DNA of 7,214 bases. It comes from an uncultured Rhodocyclaceae bacterium (GTDB lineage Bacteria > Pseudomonadota > Gammaproteobacteria > Burkholderiales > Rhodocyclaceae). Location: positions 1-7,214 of the forward strand of contig CAJBAP010000065.1 of assembly GCA_903950295.1 (NCBI GenBank). Direction: 5' to 3'. Position 1 is the stretch's first letter. Each line of letters opens with the position of its first letter. The position numbers and the translations under genes are program-made. Shown here one piece after another: positions 1-7,070 of this stretch. The notes under the pieces are model-generated. The model was not told where the DNA came from. It saw nothing but the letters and a program-made list of their open reading frames with translations, and ran no database searches.

Positions 1-1088
1 ACGCCGCCCAGCAACGGCCCCATATTGACCACCCCCGAGGCCGTACCCATCAGCCGCAGCGGCAGTGATTCTTTTGCCCAGGCAAAACCGATGATGATGT
101 TGCCCGAAGCGAAACCGGTAATCGCCAGCAGCACGATCATCAGCCACAATGGTGGCGCAAGGTAGATCACTCCGGCCCAACCCGCCAGCGCAATCAAACC
201 GCTGCCAAAATACAAGCGCTTGCGCCGCCCCATGTGCTCGGACCAGTTTCCCAGCAGCGGCCCACCCAAGGCCCAGGCCACCAGCAATACCGATGTCACC
301 GCCGCCGCCGCCTTGGGCTCCAGCCCATGCACTTGCTTGAGCCAGGGCACGCCCCAGAGTCCACCGAACGTCAGCACCGCGCCGGAAAATCCAATGGGTG
401 CCAGCATCAATAGCCAGCTGTTGCGGTAGGACAGCACCTCGATGAGACCGGTGAGAATTGGCGTATGGCCGTGCTGTTTGCCTGCACCTTGATGATGACT
501 CAGATAGCCGCGCTCAGCCGGATCGTCGCGCACAAACAGCCAAACCGCCGCGCATAGCAATGCTGCGAACACTCCCGCGCTTCCCATCACCCCGCGCCAG
601 CCAAAGTTCTCGACCAGCAGGCGCAGCGGCACGCCTGCCATCACCCCGCCCACCACACCGAAGAACAAGGCCATGCCCGAGGCGAGCGCATACTTCTGCG
701 GCGGAAACCAGTGGCTGGCGAGTTTGAGCGTCGACACGAAGGCCACCGCCACCGATGCGCCCACCAGCAAACGGCCCATCCCCGCCCAGCCAAAACTCGG
801 CGCAAAAGCAAACAGCAGGCTACCGACCGCTGCTACGCCGGCACCACCGGCCAGGACACGGCGCGGCCCCCAGCGGTCGGCCATCACACCCGTCGGAATC
901 TGCATCGCCACGTAGGCGTAGAAATAGAAAGCGGACAGATTGCCCAGCGCAGCGCCGCCGATGGCAAATTCGGCCATCAACGCATCCGTCATCACGGCAG
1001 GCGCGACGCGCTGGTAGAAGGCGAACAGATAGAACAAGGCGCCGAATCCCCAAACCATCCACGCCAGGCGAAGTGGCGGGTGACTCAC
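1..1088 (-). CDS. MFS transporter, N-terminal 362 residues (runs off left edge)
   Basis: This is a polytopic inner-membrane protein of the major facilitator superfamily, which moves small solutes by proton-coupled or facilitated transport; the substrate cannot be read from the sequence. The reading frame is open from a GTG at 1088-1086 to the left edge, giving 362 residues of a protein that usually has about 400-430. Hydrophobic segments recur throughout (about 10-32, 45-68, 78-96, 101-123, 135-158, 165-186, 220-245, 260-280, 293-312, 314-337). The family's motif A is present between segments 2 and 3 as GVMADRWGPRR (residues 67-77), with a degenerate copy, GNWSEHMGRRKR, at 280-291 in the second half. 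A long hydrophilic loop with many His residues (about 187-215) is the usual central linker. The GTG start is chosen because AAGAG lies 8 nt upstream and the first ATG (codon 11) would cut into segment 1. It is the last visible gene of a three-gene minus-strand cluster. Confidence 0.95.
   Translation of the reverse strand, partial: MSHPPLRLAWMVWGFGALFYLFAFYQRVAPAVMTDALMAEFAIGGAALGNLSAFYFYAYVAMQIPTGVMADRWGPRRVLAGGAGVAAVGSLLFAFAPSFGWAGMGRLLVGASVAVAFVSTLKLASHWFPPQKYALASGMALFFGVVGGVMAGVPLRLLVENFGWRGVMGSAGVFAALLCAAVWLFVRDDPAERGYLSHHQGAGKQHGHTPILTGLIEVLSYRNSWLLMLAPIGFSGAVLTFGGLWGVPWLKQVHGLEPKAAAAVTSVLLVAWALGGPLLGNWSEHMGRRKRLYFGSGLIALAGWAGVIYLAPPLWLMIVLLAITGFASGNIIIGFAWAKESLPLRLMGTASGVVNMGPLLGG
1085..1088 (-). 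promoter_or_regulatory. GTGA start/stop overlap coupling the thioredoxin-like and MFS genes
   Basis: On the minus strand the TGA stop of the thioredoxin-like gene (1087-1085) overlaps the GTG start of the transporter gene (1088-1086) in a four-base GTGA. An AAGAG at 1101-1097, inside the upstream coding region, sits 8 nt before the GTG and can serve as ribosome binding site. Such overlaps usually mean co-transcription with translational reinitiation, so the two proteins are probably made together. Confidence 0.75.
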
Positions 1089-1681
1089 GCTGGAAACTCT
1101 TGTGCCCACCACAGCCGCAGCCGCAGACCCAGAGTCGTCGCGTAACCGACGACTCTGAACCGAATATTTCCGGCCGGGTCAATGATGAAGTGAGCGGGCA
1201 CACCGCGCACCCGCCAGTCGGCAGCAATACTGCCGTCCTCATCGACAATGGCACGCAGATCCAGCTTGCGTTCCTTGAGGTGTTTTGTCACCGCGACGAC
1301 ATCGCCCGATTGCATCGCCACCGAAACGACCGGCCAATCGGCGGCAACGGCACTGATGTTGTCTTCCTCGGCCTTGCATACGGGACACCATGTGGCCCAG
1401 AAAACCACCAGGGTCGCCGTCCCGCCAGCAGGGAGGCCGTCAGGCCGGAAGCGGCCCGAAGAGGCTGCACCGACTTTTTGTATTTCAGCCAGAGAGGTCG
1501 CGACCCCGTCGTTGCGTACTCCCGCCAACGGGGGGGCCGCGCCCTCGGGCAATCCGCGGTTTTGCCAGACGCCGATGGCGATAACCATGGCAACGAGGAT
1601 GAGGGCTTCGATGCCCCACCGCCGCCAGCGTTTCGGGTCACGCAGGGCGGCAAGGAGCGGGGAAAAGCTTGGCAGGCGCAT
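1085..1681 (-). CDS. Membrane-anchored ScsD/TlpA-like protein disulfide oxidoreductase
   Basis: A 198-aa thioredoxin-fold protein that probably works in the periplasm on thiol/disulfide exchange. Residues 1-23 are basic (RDPKRWRRW), followed by one hydrophobic segment at about 24-39, which predicts an N-in signal anchor with the catalytic domain outside. The active site is FWATWCPVC, with cysteines at 99 and 102, and the likely cis-proline is P162 in GVPAHFIID. The C-terminus, GLRLRLWWAQEF, closely resembles from memory the end of ScsD (copper-sensitivity suppressor D), as does the SVAMQSGD segment (120-127). ScsD itself is about 168 aa, so this one has a longer N-terminus and a longer linker (about 41-88). 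The ATG start lies 37 bp after the rhodanese gene and has no good Shine-Dalgarno, so a slightly different start is possible. Whether it reduces or oxidises its partner, and what the partner is, cannot be told. TlpA/DsbE-type cytochrome c maturation is an alternative role. Confidence 0.9.
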   Translation of the reverse strand: MRLPSFSPLLAALRDPKRWRRWGIEALILVAMVIAIGVWQNRGLPEGAAPPLAGVRNDGVATSLAEIQKVGAASSGRFRPDGLPAGGTATLVVFWATWCPVCKAEEDNISAVAADWPVVSVAMQSGDVVAVTKHLKERKLDLRAIVDEDGSIAADWRVRGVPAHFIIDPAGNIRFRVVGYATTLGLRLRLWWAQEFPA

Positions 1682-1693
1682 GGCGCGATATTA

Positions 1694-1713
1694 GCAGCGC
1701 CACCAAGCGGCGC
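1694..1713 (-). other. GC-rich hairpin between the rhodanese and thioredoxin-like genes
   Basis: The 37-bp gap between the two minus-strand genes contains an inverted repeat: GCGCC (1697-1701) and GGCGC (1709-1713) around a 7-nt loop, able to form a short stable stem in the transcript. No T-run follows in the direction of transcription, so it does not look like an intrinsic terminator. It could modulate RNA stability or translation of the downstream gene, or mean nothing in such GC-rich DNA. Confidence 0.35.
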
Positions 1714-1718
1714 CTAAC

Positions 1719-2111
1719 TCAGCACTGCTCCCACGGCAACCCTTCGAAGCGCCAGCCGTTTTCCGAACCACGGTGATGGTGGTCGTTGAGTTCGCCCTCG
1801 AAGCCATGCAGCACGTTATAGACGCGCGTGAAACCGGCTACTTCGAGCGCGTTACCAGCGTCGATCGAACGGTTGCCGCTGCGGCAGATCAGTACCACCG
1901 GCCGGTCGTGGGCATGCCCGGCAAATTTCTTCACTTCGCCGACGAAGTGCGGATTGATGTCCCAGTCCGGGCCATCGTTCCATGCCACGTGCAGCGCACC
2001 GGCAGGGTGGCCAACAAACAAGAATTCCATTTCGCTGCGGCAATCGACGAACAGCGCCTTGGGATTGTCGTGCAAAAACTGGGCGGTCTCTTTGGGCGTC
2101 AGATGTTCCAT
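1719..2111 (-). CDS. Single-domain rhodanese-like sulfurtransferase
   Basis: A 130-aa cytoplasmic protein made of one rhodanese domain; such proteins carry sulfane sulfur as a persulfide on an active-site cysteine and pass it to an acceptor such as thiol, cyanide or a biosynthetic protein. The N-terminal part has the usual strand and CH2A-like segment (FVDCRSEMEF, 21-30, then GHPAGALHVAW). The active-site loop is CRSGNRS at 76-82, six residues closing after Cys76, the size typical of sulfur-acting rhodaneses rather than Cdc25-type phosphatases. The tail GWRFEGLPWEQ is characteristic of this GlpE/YgaP-like group. No signal peptide or membrane segment is seen. The start at 2111 is chosen over an in-frame ATG at 2177 because AGGAG lies 8 nt upstream (2124-2120) and the extra 22 residues do not resemble the family. 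It heads the minus-strand cluster and diverges from metH, so a link to sulfur metabolism is plausible but unproven. Confidence 0.95.
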   Translation of the reverse strand: MEHLTPKETAQFLHDNPKALFVDCRSEMEFLFVGHPAGALHVAWNDGPDWDINPHFVGEVKKFAGHAHDRPVVLICRSGNRSIDAGNALEVAGFTRVYNVLHGFEGELNDHHHRGSENGWRFEGLPWEQC

Positions 2112-2119
2112 GTTGTTTT

Positions 2120-2124
2120 CTCCT
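2120..2124 (-). promoter_or_regulatory. Ribosome binding site of the rhodanese gene
   Basis: AGGAG on the minus strand, 8 nt before the ATG at 2111-2109. It is the strongest Shine-Dalgarno on the left half of the window and decides the start: the more upstream in-frame ATG at 2177 has nothing comparable. Confidence 0.8.
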
Positions 2125-2193
2125 GGGTTGTCCTTGCGGAGCACTGAAACAGTAATGCTAATCCAAGCATAAATCAAGTAAATATAGGCTGCA

Positions 2194-2202
2194 TGCTAAA
2201 AT
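2194..2202 (+). promoter_or_regulatory. metH: Candidate extended -10 promoter of metH
   Basis: TGCTAAAAT on the plus strand fits an extended -10 element (TGn followed by TAAAAT, one mismatch from TATAAT). The hexamer 17 bp upstream (TCAAGT, 2174-2179) is a poor -35, which is normal for extended -10 promoters. Transcription would begin near 2209, leaving a 5' leader of only about 24 nt before the ATG. The element overlaps the second ATGCTAA repeat, so a protein bound there would interfere with transcription. This is pattern reading only. Confidence 0.45.
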
Positions 2203-2232
2203 TTCCCTCCTTTTCAATCAGTTCCATCGCCC

Positions 2233-5200
2233 ATGCAATCCGACCGTTCCAGCGAGCTACGCGAGCTTCTCGCGCAGCGCATCCTCATCCTCGACGGCGC
2301 CATGGGCACCATGGTTCAGCGTCACAATCTCGGCGAAGCCGATTACCGTGGCGACCGTTTTGCGCAGCACGCGAAGGATCTCAAGGGCAACAACGATCTC
2401 CTCTGCCTGACGCGTCCGGATGTGATCGGCGGCATCCATGCCGAATATCTGGCAGCCGGTGCCGACATTCTCGAAACCAACACCTTCAACGCCACACGCG
2501 TCTCGCAGGCCGAGTATGGACTGGAAGACCTCGCCTACGAGTTGAATGTCGCCGGCGCGCGCCTGGCGCGTGAAGTAGCCGACAAGTTTTCCACGCCCGA
2601 GAAACCGCGCTTTGTCGCCGGGGTGCTCGGGCCGACTTCGCGCACCTGCTCGCTCTCGCCCGACGTCAATGACCCGGGCTTTCGCAACGTCACGTTCGAT
2701 GGGCTGGTGGCCGATTACATTGACGCCGCACGCGGACTCGTCGAAGGTGGCGCCGACATCCTGCTGGTCGAAACCATTTTCGACACGCTCAATGCCAAGG
2801 CGGCCCTGTTCGCCATAGAAACCTTCTTCGATCAGATGGGCCGCCGTTGGCCGATCATGATCTCGGGCACGATCACCGACGCTTCGGGACGCACGCTCTC
2901 GGGCCAAACGGCAGAAGCGTTCTGGAACTCCCTGCGCCACTCACGCCCGCTGTCCTTCGGCCTCAACTGCGCACTCGGTGCGAAAGAATTGCGCCAGTAC
3001 GTCGAGGACATCGGCCGCGTCGCCGACTGTTTTGTCTCGGCGCACCCAAACGCCGGCTTGCCCAACGCCTTTGGTGGTTACGACGAGACACCACAAATGC
3101 TGGCCGACGAGATGGCACAGTGGGCGCAGGATGGCCTGCTCAATATCGCCGGCGGCTGCTGCGGTACTTCGCCCGATCACATCCGCGCCATCGCCGATGC
3201 GCTCAAGAACATCACCCCGCGCCGTCCCGCCAGCGCCGACTTTTCTTTGCGATTGGCCGGACTCGAACCTTGCAACATCGGCGCCGACTCGCTGTTCGTC
3301 AACGTGGGCGAACGCACCAACGTCACCGGTTCGCGCGCCTTCGCCAAGATGATTCTGGAAGGCCGTCTCGACGATGCGCTGGTCGTCGCGCGCCAGCAGG
3401 TCGAGAACGGCGCACAGATCATCGACATCAACATGGACGAGGCGATGCTCGACTCGCAAGCCGCGATGGTGCGCTTCTGCAACCTCATCGCCAGCGAACC
3501 GGACATTTCCAAAGTGCCAATCATGCTCGACTCGTCGAAGTGGGAGGTGATCGAAGCCGGCCTGAAATGCGTGCAGGGCAAGGGCATCGTCAACTCGATC
3601 TCGATGAAGGAAGGCGAAGAGAAATTCATTTCGCAGGCGCGACTGGCGCGTCGCCTCGGCGCGGCCGTGATTGTCATGGCCTTCGACACAGCCGGCCAGG
3701 CCGATACCTACCAGCGCAAGATCGACATCTGCAAGCGCGCCTACGATCTGCTGGTGGCCGACGACTTCCCCGCCGCCGACATCATCTTCGACCCCAACGT
3801 CTTCGCCATCGCCACCGGCATTCCCGAGCATGACAACTACGCCGTCGATTTCATCGAAGCCTGTCGCTGGATACGCGCCAACCTGCCGCACGCCAATATC
3901 TCCGGCGGCATCTCGAATGTGAGTTTCAGCTTCCGTGGCAACGAGGTGGTGCGCGAGGCAATCCACACCGTTTTCCTCTATCACGCCATCAAGGCTGGCC
4001 TCACCATGGGCATCGTCAACGCCGGCCAGCTCGGCGTCTATGACCAGCTCGACCCGGTGCTACGCGAGAAGGTCGAGGATGTCGTCCTCAACCGCAAAGC
4101 CGGCGCGGGTGACGCGCTGGTCGAGTTCGCCACCTCGGTCAAAGGCAGCGCCAAGGAACAGGTCGTCGATCTCGCCTGGCGGGCATGGCCGGTGGAGAAA
4201 CGCCTCGAACACGCGATGGTGCGCGGCATCACCGAATACGTCGTCGCCGACACCGAAGAATGCCGCGCCGCGCTGGCCGCCGCTGGCAAGCCACCCTTGC
4301 ACGTCATCGAAGGGCCGCTGATGGCGGGCATGAACGCCGTCGGCGATCTCTTTGGCGCCGGCAAGATGTTCCTGCCGCAGGTGGTGAAATCGGCACGAGT
4401 GATGAAACAGGCGGTTGCACACCTCGTACCCTATATCGACGCCGAGAAGCTGCGCACCGGCGCAGCAGCCAAGGGCAAGATCATTCTCGCCACCGTCAAG
4501 GGCGACGTACACGACATCGGCAAGAACATCGTCGGTGTGGTGCTGGCCTGCAATGGCTATGAGATCGTCGACCTCGGCGTCATGGTGGCGGCCGACAAGA
4601 TTCTCGCCGCCGCGAAGGAGCACGCGGCCGATGTGGTGGGCTTGTCGGGGCTGATCACGCCCTCGCTGGAAGAGATGAGCCATGTCGCCAGCGAGATGCA
4701 GCGGCAGGGCTTTACGGTACCGTTGCTGATCGGCGGCGCGACGACGAGCCGCGCCCATACCGCCATCAAGATTGCTCCCAATTACCAGGGCACAGTGGTC
4801 TATGTGCCCGACGCCTCGCGTGCCGTCGGCGTCGTCACCAAGCTGCTGTCGATCGACCAGGCTGCCGGCTACATGGAAGAAATCGCCGCCGACTATGTGA
4901 AAGTGCGCGAGCAACACGCTGCCAAGCAGGGCGTGAAAATGGTGACGCTGGCCACTGCTCGCGCCAATCATGCCAAGCTCGACTACAGCGCCGCTCATTT
5001 GCCAACCCGACCACGCCGGCCTGGGCTCCGCAGCTTGTGCAAGATCGACCTCGCCACGCTCGCTCGCTACATCGACTGGGGCCCCTTCTTCCAGACCTGG
5101 GATCTGCCCGGCCGCTACCCGCAGCTCCTCGACGATGCCAAGGTCGGCGAGCAGGCGCGTTCCGTGTTTGCCGATGCCAAGGCGATGCTGGAGAAGATCA

Positions 5201-5925
5201 TCGCGGAGCAATGGCTGGTGGCGAATGCCGTGTTCGGCCTGTTCCCCGCCAACAGTGTCGGCGACGACATCGAAATCTATGCCGACGAAAGCAGGGAGAA
5301 AGTATTGATGACCTGGCACGGCCTGCGTCAGCAGCACGAGCGGCCGAGCGATAAAGCCAATCTGTGCCTGGCCGACTTCATTCAAGAAAAAGTCGGCGCT
5401 GGCGGGACGGCAAATGCCACGGATTACATCGGCGCCTTCGCCGTTACGGCCGGCATTGGCATCGAAGCCAAGTTGAAAGAGTTCGAGGCTGCCCACGACG
5501 ACTACCACGCGATCATGCTGAAGTCGCTCGCCGACCGTCTCGCCGAGGCGGCCGCCGAATGGCTGCACGAGCGCGTGCGTATCGACGACTGGGGTTACGG
5601 CCGCGATGAAGGGCTCGCGCTTGATGACTTGATTGCTGAAAAATACCAGGGCATTCGTCCGGCGCCCGGCTATCCCGCCTGCCCCGACCACACGTCGAAG
5701 AAGGCCTTGTTCGAACTACTCGACCCCAGTACCAACGCGGGTATCACGCTAACCGAGAATTTCGCCATGTTGCCTGCTGCCGCCGTCTCCGGCTTCTACT
5801 TCGCACACCCGGCGGCTCGTTATTTCGCCGTCACAAAAATTGGGCGTGACCAGCTTGAAGATTGGGCAAGGCGCACCAACTACTCGGTTCAAGAAGCCGA
5901 GAAATGGCTCGCCCCGCTGCTCTGA
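2233..5925 (+). CDS. metH: Cobalamin-dependent methionine synthase
   Basis: MetH transfers a methyl group from 5-methyltetrahydrofolate through cob(I)alamin to homocysteine, making methionine and tetrahydrofolate in the cytoplasm. At 1230 aa it matches the E. coli enzyme (1227). All four modules are present: a homocysteine-binding barrel (about 1-325) with zinc ligands Cys246, Cys309 and Cys310 ([10 protein letters not shown]); a pterin-binding barrel (about 345-615; [12 protein letters not shown] at 357-368, VSFSFRGN at 563-570); the cobalamin cap and Rossmann domains (about 640-895) with DVHDIG at 758-763, where His760 is the lower axial cobalt ligand, and SGLITPS at 805-811; and the S-adenosylmethionine activation domain (about 930-1230) with [13 protein letters not shown] at 1142-1154. 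A few extra residues (about 1054-1063) enlarge a loop relative to E. coli. No good Shine-Dalgarno precedes the ATG, but the N-terminus aligns with the family. The next gene begins 26 bp later with no terminator between, so co-transcription is likely. Confidence 0.99.
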   Translation: MQSDRSSELRELLAQRILILDGAMGTMVQRHNLGEADYRGDRFAQHAKDLKGNNDLLCLTRPDVIGGIHAEYLAAGADILETNTFNATRVSQAEYGLEDLAYELNVAGARLAREVADKFSTPEKPRFVAGVLGPTSRTCSLSPDVNDPGFRNVTFDGLVADYIDAARGLVEGGADILLVETIFDTLNAKAALFAIETFFDQMGRRWPIMISGTITDASGRTLSGQTAEAFWNSLRHSRPLSFGLNCALGAKELRQYVEDIGRVADCFVSAHPNAGLPNAFGGYDETPQMLADEMAQWAQDGLLNIAGGCCGTSPDHIRAIADALKNITPRRPASADFSLRLAGLEPCNIGADSLFVNVGERTNVTGSRAFAKMILEGRLDDALVVARQQVENGAQIIDINMDEAMLDSQAAMVRFCNLIASEPDISKVPIMLDSSKWEVIEAGLKCVQGKGIVNSISMKEGEEKFISQARLARRLGAAVIVMAFDTAGQADTYQRKIDICKRAYDLLVADDFPAADIIFDPNVFAIATGIPEHDNYAVDFIEACRWIRANLPHANISGGISNVSFSFRGNEVVREAIHTVFLYHAIKAGLTMGIVNAGQLGVYDQLDPVLREKVEDVVLNRKAGAGDALVEFATSVKGSAKEQVVDLAWRAWPVEKRLEHAMVRGITEYVVADTEECRAALAAAGKPPLHVIEGPLMAGMNAVGDLFGAGKMFLPQVVKSARVMKQAVAHLVPYIDAEKLRTGAAAKGKIILATVKGDVHDIGKNIVGVVLACNGYEIVDLGVMVAADKILAAAKEHAADVVGLSGLITPSLEEMSHVASEMQRQGFTVPLLIGGATTSRAHTAIKIAPNYQGTVVYVPDASRAVGVVTKLLSIDQAAGYMEEIAADYVKVREQHAAKQGVKMVTLATARANHAKLDYSAAHLPTRPRRPGLRSLCKIDLATLARYIDWGPFFQTWDLPGRYPQLLDDAKVGEQARSVFADAKAMLEKIIAEQWLVANAVFGLFPANSVGDDIEIYADESREKVLMTWHGLRQQHERPSDKANLCLADFIQEKVGAGGTANATDYIGAFAVTAGIGIEAKLKEFEAAHDDYHAIMLKSLADRLAEAAAEWLHERVRIDDWGYGRDEGLALDDLIAEKYQGIRPAPGYPACPDHTSKKALFELLDPSTNAGITLTENFAMLPAAAVSGFYFAHPAARYFAVTKIGRDQLEDWARRTNYSVQEAEKWLAPLL

Positions 5926-5951
5926 AAGTCAATCCAAGTCGAAAGCCCCCC

Positions 5952-6422
5952 ATGACCGACACCCAAGCCACCCAAGAAAATGACGGCCGCCTTTCCTTCT
6001 CTGCCGCCGTCGTCCATGTCCGACAAAATAAACAATCGGCTTTTGCCGCCATGCCGGTCTTCGGTGATGACGAGGAAACCGCCGAAGGCGCGCGCATCTT
6101 CATCCTTGATAACGACGACGACGGTGAATTGCGGCTACGCTTCATCGCCGGGCCGTTTTTTTCGGCGGCCTACGCCGCCAACGAAATTATCCCGGCCGAG
6201 GAAATTCCCGACAGCGTGCGCGAACTGCGCTTCATGCCAACACGCTGCGAGGAGGGCTGGTTCTCCGATCAGATCCAGGTACTGATCCAGAAGCTGGTCA
6301 AAGCCGCCGGCATTGCTACTGAGCAGATGCCCGACTATCAAAACATGCCCAGTCATGGCGCCGGCCCGGAAGCGGTTTTCCCCATTTCATTCATCGGACG
6401 GGACGAACCGGCCACACACTGA
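5952..6422 (+). CDS. Unrecognised 156-aa acidic protein downstream of metH
   Basis: I do not recognise this protein. It is soluble-looking: no signal peptide and no membrane segment. The N-terminal 15 residues are polar, then alternating hydrophobic stretches (about 15-22, 47-52, 59-66) suggest beta strands, with an acidic loop DNDDDG at 53-58 that has the D-x-D-x-D-G spacing of calcium loops, although the glutamate expected at the twelfth position of an EF-hand is Phe. Residues 103-121 (WFSDQIQVLIQKLVKAAGI) look like an amphipathic helix. A single Cys is at 99. The start at 5952 is preferred to an in-frame ATG at 5862 because the latter would overlap the end of metH by 64 bp and add a basic stretch unlike the rest. 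No strong ribosome binding site is visible for either. It lies 26 bp after metH and 66 bp before the CheZ-like gene, so it is probably read from the metH promoter. Length and gene-like composition support it being real. Confidence 0.75.
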   Translation: MTDTQATQENDGRLSFSAAVVHVRQNKQSAFAAMPVFGDDEETAEGARIFILDNDDDGELRLRFIAGPFFSAAYAANEIIPAEEIPDSVRELRFMPTRCEEGWFSDQIQVLIQKLVKAAGIATEQMPDYQNMPSHGAGPEAVFPISFIGRDEPATH

Positions 6423-6477
6423 GCAAGACCACGCTTTGGCTGACTGATTCGGCTAACATGGCGTAAATCTTTCGCTT

Positions 6478-6484
6478 GGAGAGG
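6478..6484 (+). promoter_or_regulatory. Ribosome binding site of the CheZ-like gene
   Basis: GGAGAGG ends 4 nt before the ATG at 6489; counted from its GGAG core the spacing is 7 nt. It is the clearest Shine-Dalgarno on the plus strand here and fixes the start. The 66-bp gap upstream (6423-6488) shows no convincing sigma-70 promoter or sigma-28 flagellar promoter and no terminator. Confidence 0.8.
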
Positions 6485-6488
6485 CATC

Positions 6489-7061
6489 ATGAATCAGGTA
6501 GAGCGTGGCACGCGGGCGAATTCGCCCGATCTTGACTGGAGCCAGGTACGCGAAACCGTGCTGATGCTGGAGCTGGCTGCCGGCCAGGTCGAAGCGGCAA
6601 TGCGCGACTCGAACACCTCGGTCGACGTACTCACCGACACCTTCACCTCGATGGCCGGCCTGATGCGCATGGTCCAGGAATCGGTCGCCGATCTGCCGGA
6701 CACAGACGAGGTTGCGACAGCCAAGGCGCAACTCGCCAGCGGCATCGGTCTGGTGTCGGACAAGGTGCATCACGCCATCATCGCCTTCCAGTTCTACGAC
6801 AAACTGGTGCAACGCCTCGCTCACGTCTGCCACAGCCTCGGCTCCTTGTCCGATGTGGTGGGCGACAAAGCGAAGCTCTACAACCCCTACGAGTGGGTTG
6901 GTCTGCAGGAGAAGATTCGCTCGAAGTTCACCATGGCCGAAGAGTTGGCCATGTTCGAGGCGGTGCTGGCCGGCGCAACCGTCGAAGATGCGCTCAACGA
7001 ATACAGGACCGTGCGCATGCAGGAAATCAGGGATTCCGGCGGCGAAATCGAGTTTTTTTGA
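6489..7061 (+). CDS. CheZ-like helical protein, putative response-regulator phosphatase
   Basis: A 190-aa cytoplasmic protein, almost wholly predicted helical. Residues 18-66 form a long amphipathic helix (VLMLELAAGQVEAAM), and 84-122 a second, carrying FQFYDKLVQRLAHV (100-113). Within this, Asp104 and Gln108 have the D-x3-Q spacing of the CheZ catalytic motif (Asp143 and Gln147 in E. coli CheZ), whose role is to position the water that hydrolyses CheY-phosphate. Two long helices forming a hairpin and a flexible C-terminus are also CheZ-like, and the chain ends in an acidic, aromatic tail (EIEFF), broadly recalling the CheZ C-terminal CheY-binding peptide. The middle segment YNPYEW (131-136) and EEKIRSKFTM-like region (141-149) look family-specific. 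It is shorter than typical CheZ (about 214 aa) and lacks the classic QDLTGQ sequence, so it is at best a divergent relative. No chemotaxis gene is visible beside it. Identification as a gene is strong; the function is inference. Confidence 0.8.
   Translation: MNQVERGTRANSPDLDWSQVRETVLMLELAAGQVEAAMRDSNTSVDVLTDTFTSMAGLMRMVQESVADLPDTDEVATAKAQLASGIGLVSDKVHHAIIAFQFYDKLVQRLAHVCHSLGSLSDVVGDKAKLYNPYEWVGLQEKIRSKFTMAEELAMFEAVLAGATVEDALNEYRTVRMQEIRDSGGEIEFF
7032..7059 (+). terminator. Weak terminator-like hairpin plus T7 at the end of the CheZ-like gene
   Basis: GATT (7032-7035) pairs with AATC (7046-7049); inside, after one mismatch, CG pairs with CG around a GCGG loop. Three bases later comes a run of seven T (7053-7059) that encodes the final Phe-Phe and part of the stop. 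Stem followed by U-tract is the order of an intrinsic terminator, but the stem is short, mismatched and lies within the coding region, so this is only a weak candidate for ending transcription before the convergent gene. Confidence 0.25.
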
Positions 7062-7070
7062 GCGGGTCTT

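Larger units (their letters stand above)
2112..2232. promoter_or_regulatory. Divergent promoter region between the rhodanese gene and metH
   Basis: A 121-bp gap between oppositely directed genes, clearly more AT-rich than the coding sequence around it, so it must hold promoters for both sides. The heptamer ATGCTAA occurs at 2155-2161 and again at 2193-2199, and its core in inverse orientation (AGCAT) at 2166-2170, giving an ATGCT-6 nt-AGCAT inverted repeat whose half-sites are centred 11 bp apart. This is the geometry of a small operator. I do not recognise it as a MetR box (TGAA-N5-TTCA is absent), nor do I see a SAM or cobalamin riboswitch; the space before metH is far too short for one. 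A minus-strand promoter is not clear: TATATT (2186-2181) and TTGATT (2179-2174) are only candidates. Confidence 0.5.

Noticed and set aside
820..1254. A minus-strand 144-codon frame spanning the junction of the thioredoxin-like and MFS genes
   Set aside because: It overlaps both real genes in another frame and has no homology-like features.
755..1717. A 320-codon plus-strand open frame across the transporter and thioredoxin-like genes
   Set aside because: Its Arg/Pro/His-rich translation is typical of a wrong frame; the minus strand there encodes two recognisable proteins.
2112..2177. An N-terminal extension of 22 residues on the rhodanese protein, starting at 2177
   Set aside because: The internal ATG at 2111 has an AGGAG at ideal spacing, and the extension would use up the AT-rich promoter region and does not look like the family.
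2112..2232. A SAM or cobalamin riboswitch before metH
   Set aside because: The region is too short and carries none of the conserved elements such as a B12 box.
2941..3984. A 347-codon minus-strand open frame opposite the MetH homocysteine and pterin domains
   Set aside because: Shadow of metH for the same reasons; no family features and no promoter or ribosome binding site of note.
4985..5045. A possible pair of compensating frameshifts in MetH, suggested by the Arg/Pro-rich stretch at about residues 924-933
   Set aside because: This is the variable linker before the activation domain; the same frame continues into PGLRSL and the conserved [13 protein letters not shown] segment, and other frames there read no better.
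4060..5691. A 543-codon open frame on the minus strand, antisense to metH
   Set aside because: It lies fully opposite a clear MetH coding sequence, has low-complexity shadow composition and no recognisable domain; long antisense open frames are expected in GC-rich coding DNA.
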